Assembly: GCA_043782485.1 (NCBI GenBank)
Contig: JAYWAL010000130.1
Coordinates: 1-25,848 of the forward strand
Direction: 5' to 3'
Source: JANXUC01 sp043782485
Lineage (GTDB): Bacteria; Acidobacteriota; Terriglobia; Terriglobales; Acidobacteriaceae
Length of the DNA stretch: 25,848 nt
The notes under the pieces were generated by a model. That model ran no database searches. It was not told the DNA's origin and saw only the letters and a list, made by a program, of their open reading frames with translations. Positions 16,594 through 23,121 of the stretch are shown here, piece after piece (within the stretch, counting starts at the first letter, position 1; the number at the start of each line of letters is the position of its first letter). The translations under genes were made by a program, and so were the position numbers.

Positions 16594-16631
16594 GCCGGAC
16601 CCAGAAGCTAAGCTTCTGTGTCCGGCTTTTT
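16594..16631 (+). terminator. Rho-independent terminator of the Flp pilin gene
   Basis: Stem GCCGGAC with GTCCGGC (7 bp), one C/T mismatch, then CAGAAGC with GCTTCTG (7 bp) around a three-base loop, followed directly by TTTTT. It starts 31 bases after the pilin stop. This is a classic intrinsic terminator. Confidence 0.92.
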
Positions 16632-16747
16632 GTTGTGTTGGAAATTGGTGATCTCTTCTCCGGGGCCGCTGCGTTCTGAGGACTGAACGAAAGGCCGAGG
16701 ACGACCCTCCCATCGGATCCGGTGGTCTTGGGCCGGCCCGGTGGCCG

Positions 16748-18613
16748 CTAGTTGCCCGGAGCTGCTGTTGCCTTTTCCGGTGGAGCATCCGCGGTGAATC
16801 GCGTCAGGTATGGGAAGAACGGCGTGACCTCGAATGGCATTTTTTCCGAAGCGGAAACCAAGGTTACGGGCTTCGACTTGAGTAGCGAAACCTTGTTCGT
16901 CCAGGCATCCACCTTGATGCGCCCACCCAGTGGCAGCGCGGCGATTTGGTCCAGCTTCTTAAAGTCGATGGCCGGTGCCGATTGCGCCAGAGCCTCCATG
17001 CGGAAGCCGCCACTCTCGCTCAAACTGTTACCCAGGTGTGAGCGGATCAATTGTTTCAGGTTCGGTCCACGCAATTGCACCATACGAAGGAACAAACCGG
17101 GCACGGCGAGCTTGTCTTTATAGGGCGAATTGTTGAGCAGCTCAACCGCTTTCTTGTCGGCGGCTTGTTCGTCATCGGCGTTGCGTGTGAATTCCATAGT
17201 TTGAAACGTCTTTTCATCGGGGAAGAACAAGCGGTCGTTGAACGCCATTTTGGTGTCGAGCTTGTGGCCTAGAACCACATGTCCCAGCTCATGCGAAAGC
17301 ACCATGGCCAGCGAGGCTTCATCTGGCAGCACATCCAGCAATCCGCGGCTGATCACGATCGTATGACCGATGGTGAACGACTCAAGCGGGGTGGTTAACA
17401 GGACCCGGCAACTGACCTCCGGCTGGACGTCGATATTATTAGTAACTTCCAGGTTGTTGACCACCGTCAGCAGTACTTTTTCCACTTCTCCTGGCGGCGC
17501 GAGCAGGCCGATTTTTTGCAGGCGTTCGGTGATGTTGCGTTCCGCCTGATGCTCCCATTCGCGTTGGCTTTCCGTTGGGGAAGGATCTTGCCGGACTTCC
17601 GATTTATCTTTCACGTCCTGATCCGAGGACTCGACCATGATTTCGGAAAACTCCGAGTTGCTGTCCAGCGCGGACGTGTCGTATCCCCACAGCCGGGTTT
17701 GCGACTTAAACTTCAGCTTCTGTCCAAAGCGGTATTTCAGGTCCGCTTCTTCGCTGTAAATGTAAGTGGGCAGCCACACGCCGGGGCGAATGTTCAGCCT
17801 CCAGCTGTCAAAGTGCAGATAGAACGAAAAGCGCGACGACTCGCTGTACGTACCGTTGAATCGCACAATGTTGTAGCCTTGATCTTCCGCCCAGATGCGA
17901 CCCAGAAACTTTCCGGAACCTGCTTTTTCCTTCGGCTGAACGTCAATTACCAGGCAGCGAACTTCTCCCAGAAATTCCCGGCGCACGAACTTGAAGTCGT
18001 AGTCGCGGCGGTCGAAGTTGGTGTCTAGCATCACCATCTGCGCAAAGCCCAGCGGCAGAAACTTCATGGAATAAATGCTGGTCAGGCGGTCGAGCGAACG
18101 GTGAAACAAATTGGCCTGGGTCTTAAATGACACGTCTTTGGTCTGGCCTTCGGTGAGGTCCAGACGGCCAAGAAAATACTCGTCGTTGACTGGTACGGCG
18201 TTCAGCTCCGGGTCGGGCTTCATGTTCTGAATATAGGTCTCGACTAGCGGATGCAGCTTCTCCATCTGCGCGACGAAGCGGTTTTCTCGGTCCACGATGA
18301 GGTCAACCACCTGATCGAACGATGGTGGCGGGCCGCTGCGAGCAGGCGTGGCTGGGGGCGCGGTGCCGCTGGGTGCCGTGGCGGACGGAGCATCGGTCGT
18401 CGGTCCGCTGGTCGCTCCACTAGGAGGGGGTGGAGCCGGCGCCGGAGCGGTAGTAGCGTTCGGCATCTGCGTCGGTGCCGTCGCGCTCGGGGTTGGTGTC
18501 GCGGGTGTCGCGGCAGACGGCTTGGCGGTGTCCGTGGGCGCTTGCCCAACGGCCAATCCCGCAGCCAAAACAATCAATCCGAAACCAAATATCACTCGTC
18601 GCATAGTTTGCAT
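16748..18613 (-). CDS. Secreted M48-type zinc metallopeptidase with a novel N-terminal beta domain
   Basis: 621 residues, ATG at 18613 with AGGA six bases upstream. Signal peptide 1-23 (AVG before Gln24), then a Pro/Ala/Thr-rich linker (25-97). Residues about 100-330 are strand-rich (DYDFKFVRREFLGEVRCLVIDVQP; FLGRIWAEDQGYNIVRFNG; GVWLPTYIYSEEADLKYRFG) and resemble the outer-membrane-lipoprotein-sorting (LolA-like) fold; this is a resemblance by eye. The peptidase domain (about 375-500) has HELGHVVLGH (His441, Glu442, His445) and a third ligand Glu482 in NADDEQAADKKAVELL, matching the M48 E-x3-D pattern. The residues are intact, so it should be active in the periplasm. It lies 32 bases behind the TonB-family gene and is probably co-transcribed. 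Confidence 0.88.
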   Translation of the reverse strand: MQTMRRVIFGFGLIVLAAGLAVGQAPTDTAKPSAATPATPTPSATAPTQMPNATTAPAPAPPPPSGATSGPTTDAPSATAPSGTAPPATPARSGPPPSFDQVVDLIVDRENRFVAQMEKLHPLVETYIQNMKPDPELNAVPVNDEYFLGRLDLTEGQTKDVSFKTQANLFHRSLDRLTSIYSMKFLPLGFAQMVMLDTNFDRRDYDFKFVRREFLGEVRCLVIDVQPKEKAGSGKFLGRIWAEDQGYNIVRFNGTYSESSRFSFYLHFDSWRLNIRPGVWLPTYIYSEEADLKYRFGQKLKFKSQTRLWGYDTSALDSNSEFSEIMVESSDQDVKDKSEVRQDPSPTESQREWEHQAERNITERLQKIGLLAPPGEVEKVLLTVVNNLEVTNNIDVQPEVSCRVLLTTPLESFTIGHTIVISRGLLDVLPDEASLAMVLSHELGHVVLGHKLDTKMAFNDRLFFPDEKTFQTMEFTRNADDEQAADKKAVELLNNSPYKDKLAVPGLFLRMVQLRGPNLKQLIRSHLGNSLSESGGFRMEALAQSAPAIDFKKLDQIAALPLGGRIKVDAWTNKVSLLKSKPVTLVSASEKMPFEVTPFFPYLTRFTADAPPEKATAAPGN

Positions 18614-18645
18614 GTTGTTCCTGGAGAAAATGAAAGTGCGCCCGG

Positions 18646-19683
18646 TTATGTCAGCTGGAAAACGATGTGCAGCTTCGCCGCCGAATCGGACGGTTGCCCG
18701 TCTCGCGTGGCCGGTTTGAAATGAATTTGCTCCGCAGCTCGAACGGCTGCTTCGTCGAGTCCGTGCCCGAGTCCGCTGACCACTCGCGTCACGCGAACCC
18801 GCCCGCCCGCCTCGAAGGCTACCTCGAGAATGACTTCGCCCTCAATCTTTAACTTGCGTCCCTCTTCGGTATATACCGGAGTGGGTTTCGAAATGACCTC
18901 GACAGGCGTAGTATGCGGCACCGTCGTAGTTTGCGGTTTAGGCCCCGAGCGGGCCGCAACCTCGGTATCGCCAAATCCGCTTTGCCGCACCTGGCCAACG
19001 CGTGAGCCGGAGACTCTTCCGCTACCGTCGCCCTGCGCCACGCCGTTGCCAAAGCCAGAACTCGCCACCACGCCCTTCGCGCCTTTTTCGCCGCCAGTGC
19101 CGTTGCCGGAACCGCCGCCGTTCGGCAGATCAAACGATCCCACTTTGGCAATATTCACCGCGGCCTTGCTGTTGCTATCCCGCGCAGGAATCCCGTTCGG
19201 GTCGCCAAAACCGCCGGTCTGTACCTTCTCCGGAGCTTTCGCCATCGTGGGCGGCGCGGAACTGCCGGTGGTGAATACGTTCGTCTTCACCAGTTCCTTC
19301 GGCATCTTCGGCGGCGGAATGTCGATCACCGGACGCTTCGAGGCCACTTCAATCTTCGGCGCCTTCACTTCTTCCTCAATCTTGGGCTTGGGCACCATGG
19401 GCGCAGGCATTTTCAACACAGCCTTCAGCTCTTCCACGGGTGGTGACGGCGTTAGCTTGCGAATGGGTTGCGGCTCGTGCGGAACCGACGGCGGCGTATC
19501 CACCAGCGTAATGGATGTGAGCACCTTGCGCGCGGCAACATTGCCCACCGGGCTCAGCAAAATCAGCACCGTAACGAGCAAAACCGCCCCAACTTCCACA
19601 ACCATGCTGACCAACATCTTCCGCCAGGGCGGCTTGGAGTCGGGCAGCAGCGTGAATTGGGGCTGATAGGAACCTGGGGGCAT
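18646..19683 (-). CDS. TonB-family energy transducer
   Basis: 345 residues. Short cytoplasmic N-terminus, one transmembrane helix (about 24-44), a Pro/Lys-rich periplasmic stretch (60-130), a Gly/Ser/Asn-rich stretch (155-235), and a TonB C-terminal domain (about 258-345: PVEVISKPTPVYTEEGRKLKI, GEVILEVAFEAGGRVRVTRVV, LDEAAVRAAEQIHFKPATRDG). It would transmit inner-membrane proton-motive energy to outer-membrane receptors such as the one at the left edge; ExbB/ExbD are not in the window. ATG at 19683; the ribosome binding site is weak (GAGAAC). A good promoter lies about 85 bases upstream. The transmembrane helix lacks an obvious His near its start, so partner type is uncertain. Confidence 0.9.
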   Translation of the reverse strand: MPPGSYQPQFTLLPDSKPPWRKMLVSMVVEVGAVLLVTVLILLSPVGNVAARKVLTSITLVDTPPSVPHEPQPIRKLTPSPPVEELKAVLKMPAPMVPKPKIEEEVKAPKIEVASKRPVIDIPPPKMPKELVKTNVFTTGSSAPPTMAKAPEKVQTGGFGDPNGIPARDSNSKAAVNIAKVGSFDLPNGGGSGNGTGGEKGAKGVVASSGFGNGVAQGDGSGRVSGSRVGQVRQSGFGDTEVAARSGPKPQTTTVPHTTPVEVISKPTPVYTEEGRKLKIEGEVILEVAFEAGGRVRVTRVVSGLGHGLDEAAVRAAEQIHFKPATRDGQPSDSAAKLHIVFQLT

Positions 19684-19987
19684 ATGTTCTCAGACAACAA
19701 ACTTGCAGATTGTGGTACCTGTTCTGGCCTACCCGTAAGTGCCACATTTCGGGCCAAAACTGTCCCGTATTCTAGTTAGATGCACGCAGGCAGCCAATCG
19801 CTGCTGCGAAAAGCGCACCTTAACCCGCTGATTTTAAGGCGGTTGGCTCTGCGGATAAGTTATGGTACCAAAGCCAATGGTGGGAAACGCAAAATTTTCG
19901 CAGTAATTAGGCCGCAAACCCTCAGCTCTGGCGGGCCTTGGCCGACAGTCCTGCTTGGCGCCCCCTAAATGTGACGTGGGAGCCTCC
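19684..19987. other. 304-base intergenic stretch: tonB-family leader and promoter, otherwise nothing seen
   Basis: This holds the roughly 80-base leader of the TonB-family gene and its predicted promoter (19769-19797). The rest (19800-19987) lies behind the cupin remnant's stop. I found no credible ORF, tRNA, repeat or strong hairpin in it; a 6-bp inverted pair (TTGGCT/AGCCAA near 19844-19878) has a long loop and is probably chance. Confidence 0.5.
19769..19797 (-). promoter_or_regulatory. Predicted sigma-70 promoter of the TonB-family/M48 operon
   Basis: On the minus strand: TTGGCT (19797-19792, 4 of 6), a 17-base spacer, TAGAAT (19774-19769, 5 of 6). Transcription would start near 19762, giving an mRNA leader of about 80 bases before the ATG at 19683. 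Prediction by eye. Confidence 0.45.
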
Positions 19988-20284
19988 TCATTTTCCGCAC
20001 AACCCTTTCGCGGTCCAATCCTCCGATGCCCGCGTCATCCAGGGCTGCGATGCGTCGTGGAGAACCAGCACCAAAGACCGCCGCTGCTGGGTGCCGGTTA
20101 CAGTAAGCTTCATCGGCTGGCCGCCGGGAACCACCACGCTCACACCTTTTTTCCCCACCCGGTTGCCTTCCGGCGTTTTCAAACAGGTTTCTCCGCCTTC
20201 CTGATACCAGGATTCCGGCCCAGGATGCCGATGGATTGCCGTTTCCACCCCCGGATTCATAATCGCTTCCATACACTGCGCCAC
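19988..20284 (-). pseudogene. Cupin-domain protein, N-terminally truncated (possible pseudogene)
   Basis: 98 residues from a GTG at 20284; an ATG at 20272 is also possible. The first cupin motif is exact: Gly12-x5-His18-x-His20-x3-Glu24-x5-Gly30 (GVETAIHRHPGPESWYQEGG). The second motif keeps G-x5-PGG (GVSVVVPGGQP) but has no His. The C-terminal part (RRSLVLVLHDASQPW) is intact to the stop. Only 11 residues precede the first motif, whereas cupins need about 30-50 for their first strands. Eleven codons further upstream in frame there is a TGA (20317-20315), and the residues between (GTHNADTKYV) still look protein-like. So the gene is either degraded at its 5' end or a very short cupin. No good ribosome binding site is seen. 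If alive, it would bind a metal or small ligand. Confidence 0.5.
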
Positions 20285-20461
20285 GTATTTTGTATCCGCG
20301 TTATGTGTGCCGGGTCAATTTCCGCACTGTGATCGCCGCCCTTGGAACGCCGTCAATTCGCCCCACAGGCAGTGGCTGGAAGACTTACCGAACGTTCTCC
20401 GTCCCCGTGGTGTCTGGATTAGTGAAGGCATAAAATACCCTGCCTACCATAGGAGACGACC

Positions 20462-20989
20462 ATGAAAGCAAAATCCTTCGCCACTGCTCTTTTCGGCATC
20501 CTTCTAGGCGGCGCAACCCTGCTGCCCGCCCAGAGCTCTGCCGCCTCGAAGCCTACAATCCTGGCCCCCGACCTTTCCAAGCTCAACATCACTGCCATGC
20601 TGCAACCGTTGCAATCGGCCACCCCGGACGCCCCCGGCCCGCTCCAGATCGTCGCCCAAGTTCTTCAGCTTCAGCCTGCCCAGCAGACGGTCTTCGGGCA
20701 GTTGCTCGAGGCGCGGCAAACGGCCGTCACTCCCTTGTTCCTGGCCATTGCGCAGAAACAGAAGCAGATCAACGCCTTGCTCGATTCCGGAGGCAACCCG
20801 GCGCAGATCGGCATCTTGCTGCTGCAAATTCACGCATTGCAGCAACAGATTGCACAGATCCAGCAGACATTCCTCTCGAATTTCATCAGCCTGCTGGACC
20901 AGAACCAGCAGCAGCGATTGGTCGCCGTCGGTAGTGCGGCGCAATTGCAGCCAATCGTTCCGGCGTTTGAGTTGTTGCAGCTCTTCTAG
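20462..20989 (+). CDS. Small secreted helical protein, Spy/CpxP-like
   Basis: 175 residues, ATG at 20462 with AGGAG eight bases upstream. Signal peptide 1-23 (LLPA before Gln24). The mature protein is predicted to be mostly helical and very rich in Gln and Leu, with LQLQPAQQTVFGQLL early and LLDQNQQQRLVAVG late; these resemble the LTxxQ motifs of the Spy/CpxP periplasmic chaperone fold, diverged. It precedes the ECF sigma gene in the same direction with a strong hairpin between, and shares its style with the secreted protein at 22221. A role in sensing envelope stress or buffering misfolded proteins is inference from fold resemblance and context. Confidence 0.75.
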   Translation: MKAKSFATALFGILLGGATLLPAQSSAASKPTILAPDLSKLNITAMLQPLQSATPDAPGPLQIVAQVLQLQPAQQTVFGQLLEARQTAVTPLFLAIAQKQKQINALLDSGGNPAQIGILLLQIHALQQQIAQIQQTFLSNFISLLDQNQQQRLVAVGSAAQLQPIVPAFELLQLF

Positions 20990-21011
20990 CCTGGCGTGCT
21001 TCTTCGTAGGT

Positions 21012-21047
21012 GCCCGTTCTGGTCGCTCCTCTGTGACCAGAACGGGC
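21012..21047. terminator. Perfect 13-bp hairpin after the Spy-like gene
   Basis: GCCCGTTCTGGTC, a ten-base loop, then GACCAGAACGGGC, with no mismatch. It begins 22 bases after the stop of the upstream gene. No T-run follows, so it may be a terminator of the kind that does not need one, an mRNA 3'-end stabiliser, or a symmetric protein-binding site. A partial stop to transcription before the sigma gene is the likely effect. Confidence 0.6.
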
Positions 21048-21150
21048 CTTCGACGAGTCCGCCGCGCGTGTACGATTCACCTGAAGCGGATGCGCGACGC
21101 TGTGCTGGAACTTACGGAAACTCGGGGGCCCCTGGGAGACGCGAACGTTC

Positions 21151-21684
21151 ATGGACAATTGGATCGCGCGGACGGAGGTTGGCCAACACCAGGGATTGGA
21201 GCAGGGATTCGGCGCGCGTGTCGCGGAAAACGAGCGCCGTGTCTTTCACATCGCCTACGGCGTTCTAGGAAACCGGGCCGATGCCGAGGACATTGCGCAA
21301 GATACCTTCCTGCGAGCTTACAAAAAATTCTCCTCGCTGCGGGATTCGGTAAAATTCCGCGCCTGGGTCAACCGCATCGCCTTTCGCCTGGCCTTGAACC
21401 GCCAACGCGGTTTCCGGCGTCGGCTGCATCGCGAAACCACCTGGCATGCCGAGGCGCCAGCGGAACTCATGGATGGAAGCAGGCAGGCTGACCAACAGGT
21501 GATGGTCGACCGTCTGCGCAGCGAAATTGAGAACCTGCCAGAGAAGCTGCGCGACGTGCTCCAGCTCTCAATTGTCAAGGATATGGACCCGTCCGATGTC
21601 AGTAGGGTGCTGGGCATCCCGGCGGGGACAGTGAGGTCCAGGCTTCACGCGGCACGAAAACTTTTGCTGGAAGCGATGCAATGA
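21151..21684 (+). CDS. ECF-family RNA polymerase sigma factor
   Basis: 177 residues with region 2 (about 24-85: NRADAEDIAQDTFLRAYKKF, then FRAWVNRIAFRLALNRQR) and region 4 (about 125-175: LPEKLRDVLQLSIVKDMDP, GIPAGTVRSRLHAARKLL), with no region 1 or 3, typical of ECF (group 4) sigma factors. ATG at 21151 with GGGAGA about 11 bases upstream. It is followed by its zinc anti-sigma factor and a secreted Spy-like protein, so it probably responds to an envelope signal and drives its own operon. A GGAACTT that looks like an ECF -35 element is at 21107-21113, but I see no matching -10, so I do not call a promoter. Its stop overlaps the ATG of the mini-ORF at 21681. Confidence 0.95.
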   Translation: MDNWIARTEVGQHQGLEQGFGARVAENERRVFHIAYGVLGNRADAEDIAQDTFLRAYKKFSSLRDSVKFRAWVNRIAFRLALNRQRGFRRRLHRETTWHAEAPAELMDGSRQADQQVMVDRLRSEIENLPEKLRDVLQLSIVKDMDPSDVSRVLGIPAGTVRSRLHAARKLLLEAMQ

Positions 21685-21710
21685 CGGACGACAAAAAACC
21701 AACACAATGA
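21681..21710 (+). other. Nine-codon mini-ORF linking sigma and anti-sigma genes
   Basis: ATG at 21681 overlaps the sigma stop (ATGA), and its own TGA (21708-21710) overlaps the anti-sigma ATG (ATGA again). The peptide would be MTDDKKPTQ. It contains a run of six A (21693-21698). A single extra A in that run would place its ATG in frame with the anti-sigma gene. Whether it is translated is unknown. Confidence 0.4.
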
Positions 21711-22219
21711 CCAACGATTGCTCAATATGGAAAAACGCCTTGCTGGAGGCTGTGCTTACCGGCGCCGCCAACAACGCTCTCGAGGCACATGTCTCGCAAT
21801 GTGCTAACTGCACCGGGGAACTTGCGGCGCTACGCACCCGGCGCGAACAGCTCGATTCGCTTTTGCCCCAGTTGGCACAAGGGGCGGAACCCTCGGTGGA
21901 CTTTCGAGCGCGACTTCTGGCCGTTGCCGAGGCCACCCACTCGACATGGCGACCTCGCTTCTGGCCATCCTGGAGCCTGGTCGGAGTCACTGGCCTCATC
22001 GCTGCGGTTTTGGTAGTCGGCTGGGCGTTCCACCCAGGGGCATCGAGTGTGCCAGAAACGGAACTATTGGCGGCCGAAAAACTGACGCAATGGCGCGCAC
22101 CCAGCGACGTGCTGCTGGCAGCTCCAGGAGCCCAGATCTTGCAAACTACGCCGAAACTCGGCCAGTCGTACTTGCCCGTAATCCCCAGGTCCACCGCGAA
22201 CACCAACGAGGAGGAGTGA
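21707..22219 (+). CDS. Zinc-binding anti-sigma factor (ZAS/zf-HC2), membrane-anchored
   Basis: 170 residues from the ATG at 21707. The N-terminal zinc anti-sigma signature is His28-x3-Cys32-x2-Cys35 (HVSQCANC) with an additional Cys5, all in the cytoplasmic part. A single membrane helix (about 87-108, SLVGVTGLIAAVLVVGW) follows, then a periplasmic tail of about 60 residues. It would hold the sigma factor at the membrane until a signal releases it. It has no ribosome binding site of its own; translation probably depends on reinitiation after the sigma gene or the mini-ORF, or the true start is upstream (21681) if the A6 run is one base longer. Its stop is one base from the next start. Confidence 0.9.
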   Translation: MTNDCSIWKNALLEAVLTGAANNALEAHVSQCANCTGELAALRTRREQLDSLLPQLAQGAEPSVDFRARLLAVAEATHSTWRPRFWPSWSLVGVTGLIAAVLVVGWAFHPGASSVPETELLAAEKLTQWRAPSDVLLAAPGAQILQTTPKLGQSYLPVIPRSTANTNEEE

Positions 22220-22220
22220 C

Positions 22221-22649
22221 ATGAAAGCTCAAGTCTTGTCGATTTTCGTATTTCTAATTTTGTCGGCCACCACACTATTCGGGCAACAACCCGACCAGGA
22301 TCCCATCGGGCAAAACTTTTTTGCCCCGGAACTCGTCATTCAGAACCAGGCCGCCATCGGCCTGAGCGACGAGCAGAAAGTATTTCTGAAAACGGAACTC
22401 CATAAAGTCCAGTTAAAGTTCACCGACTCGCAGTGGAAGCTGCAAGAAGAAATGGAGAAGCTGGCGGCTCTGGTCAAGCAGCCCCGCGTCGAGGAGGCAG
22501 AAGCCCTCGCCGAGCTGGAGAAGGTTCTGGCTATGGAGCGCGAGATCAAGCGCGCCCAGGTCACTCTGCTGGTGCGAATCAAGAACAAGTTGACACCAGA
22601 GCAGCAAGCCAAACTCCTTGAGATACGAAGTAGGCCGGGGACTAAGTAG
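22221..22649 (+). CDS. Secreted Spy/CpxP/CnrX-like helical protein
   Basis: 142 residues, ATG at 22221 with GAGGAGGAG overlapping the anti-sigma end. Signal peptide 1-21 (LFG before Gln22). The mature part is an extended helical hairpin: DEQKVFLKTELHKVQLKF, then LQEEMEKLAALVKQPRVEEA, ending with the LTPEQQAKLLEIRS motif that is the LTxxQ hallmark of Spy/CpxP and of CnrX-type metal sensors. No Met or His cluster typical of the metal-binding CnrX site is obvious. Sitting behind sigma and anti-sigma, it is most simply the periplasmic sensor or the stress-responsive chaperone of the module. Confidence 0.85.
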   Translation: MKAQVLSIFVFLILSATTLFGQQPDQDPIGQNFFAPELVIQNQAAIGLSDEQKVFLKTELHKVQLKFTDSQWKLQEEMEKLAALVKQPRVEEAEALAELEKVLAMEREIKRAQVTLLVRIKNKLTPEQQAKLLEIRSRPGTK

Positions 22650-22725
22650 CGTCTCCAGAGCTTCCTATCCCACTGAGTCGTCCAGGGACCCCTGTCCAGT
22701 ATCGATCTCCTCTGTCAAATGGCCG

Positions 22726-23121
22726 TCAAGCTCCAGCAGCGCTCTTGGCGTTGCTGCCGGTAAGCTTTTCGATCAGGGAAAGCAGTTCAGTGTCGTCCCA
22801 GGGCTTTTGCAGGAAGGCTCTTGCGCCGAAGCGCAGTGCGCGCTCCTTGTTGCCGGGCAGGGTCCGCCCGGATATCACGATCACCGGAATGACCGAAAGG
22901 TGGATGTTGGCGCGCAAGCGTTCCAATATGACAAAGCCATCTCCAGCGGGCAAACCCAGATCGAGAATGATCAGGTCCGGCTGATGGCGGCGCGCCTCAG
23001 AGATGGCGGCCATGCCATCGGCGGCAAAAAAGGTTTCATAATGGTGAGCTTTCAGCAGAACATGGTAGCCCAGGCGCACATCGCCGTCGTCTTCGATGAC
23101 CAGAACTTTCTTGTTACTCAT
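22726..23121 (-). CDS. Single-domain response regulator (CheY-like)
   Basis: 131 residues, receiver domain only. Acidic pair Asp11/Asp12 (VIEDDGD), phosphoacceptor Asp54 (LIILDLGLP), Ser84 (VISGR) and Lys106 (FLQKPWDD) are all present, so it should be phosphorylated. ATG at 23121 overlaps the kinase stop by 8 bases (ATGAGTAA) with GGAGG nine bases upstream. It has no output domain, so it must act by protein contact or as a phosphate sink. Its partner is the preceding kinase. Confidence 0.94.
   Translation of the reverse strand: MSNKKVLVIEDDGDVRLGYHVLLKAHHYETFFAADGMAAISEARRHQPDLIILDLGLPAGDGFVILERLRANIHLSVIPVIVISGRTLPGNKERALRFGARAFLQKPWDDTELLSLIEKLTGSNAKSAAGA

Noticed and set aside
18830..19666. 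278-residue reading frame on the plus strand
   Set aside because: Antisense shadow of the TonB-family gene, rich in Pro, Thr and Gly only because of the Gly/Pro-rich sense strand.
21107..21140. ECF-type autoregulatory promoter starting with GGAACTT
   Set aside because: The -35-like element is good but nothing at 16-17 bases downstream looks like an ECF -10 element; left as a remark only.
20390..21150. Palindrome GAACGTTC before the Spy-like gene (20390-20397) and again just before the sigma start (21143-21150), as a shared operator
   Set aside because: The same palindrome also occurs inside the kinase coding region at 24109-24116, so it is not specific to promoters.
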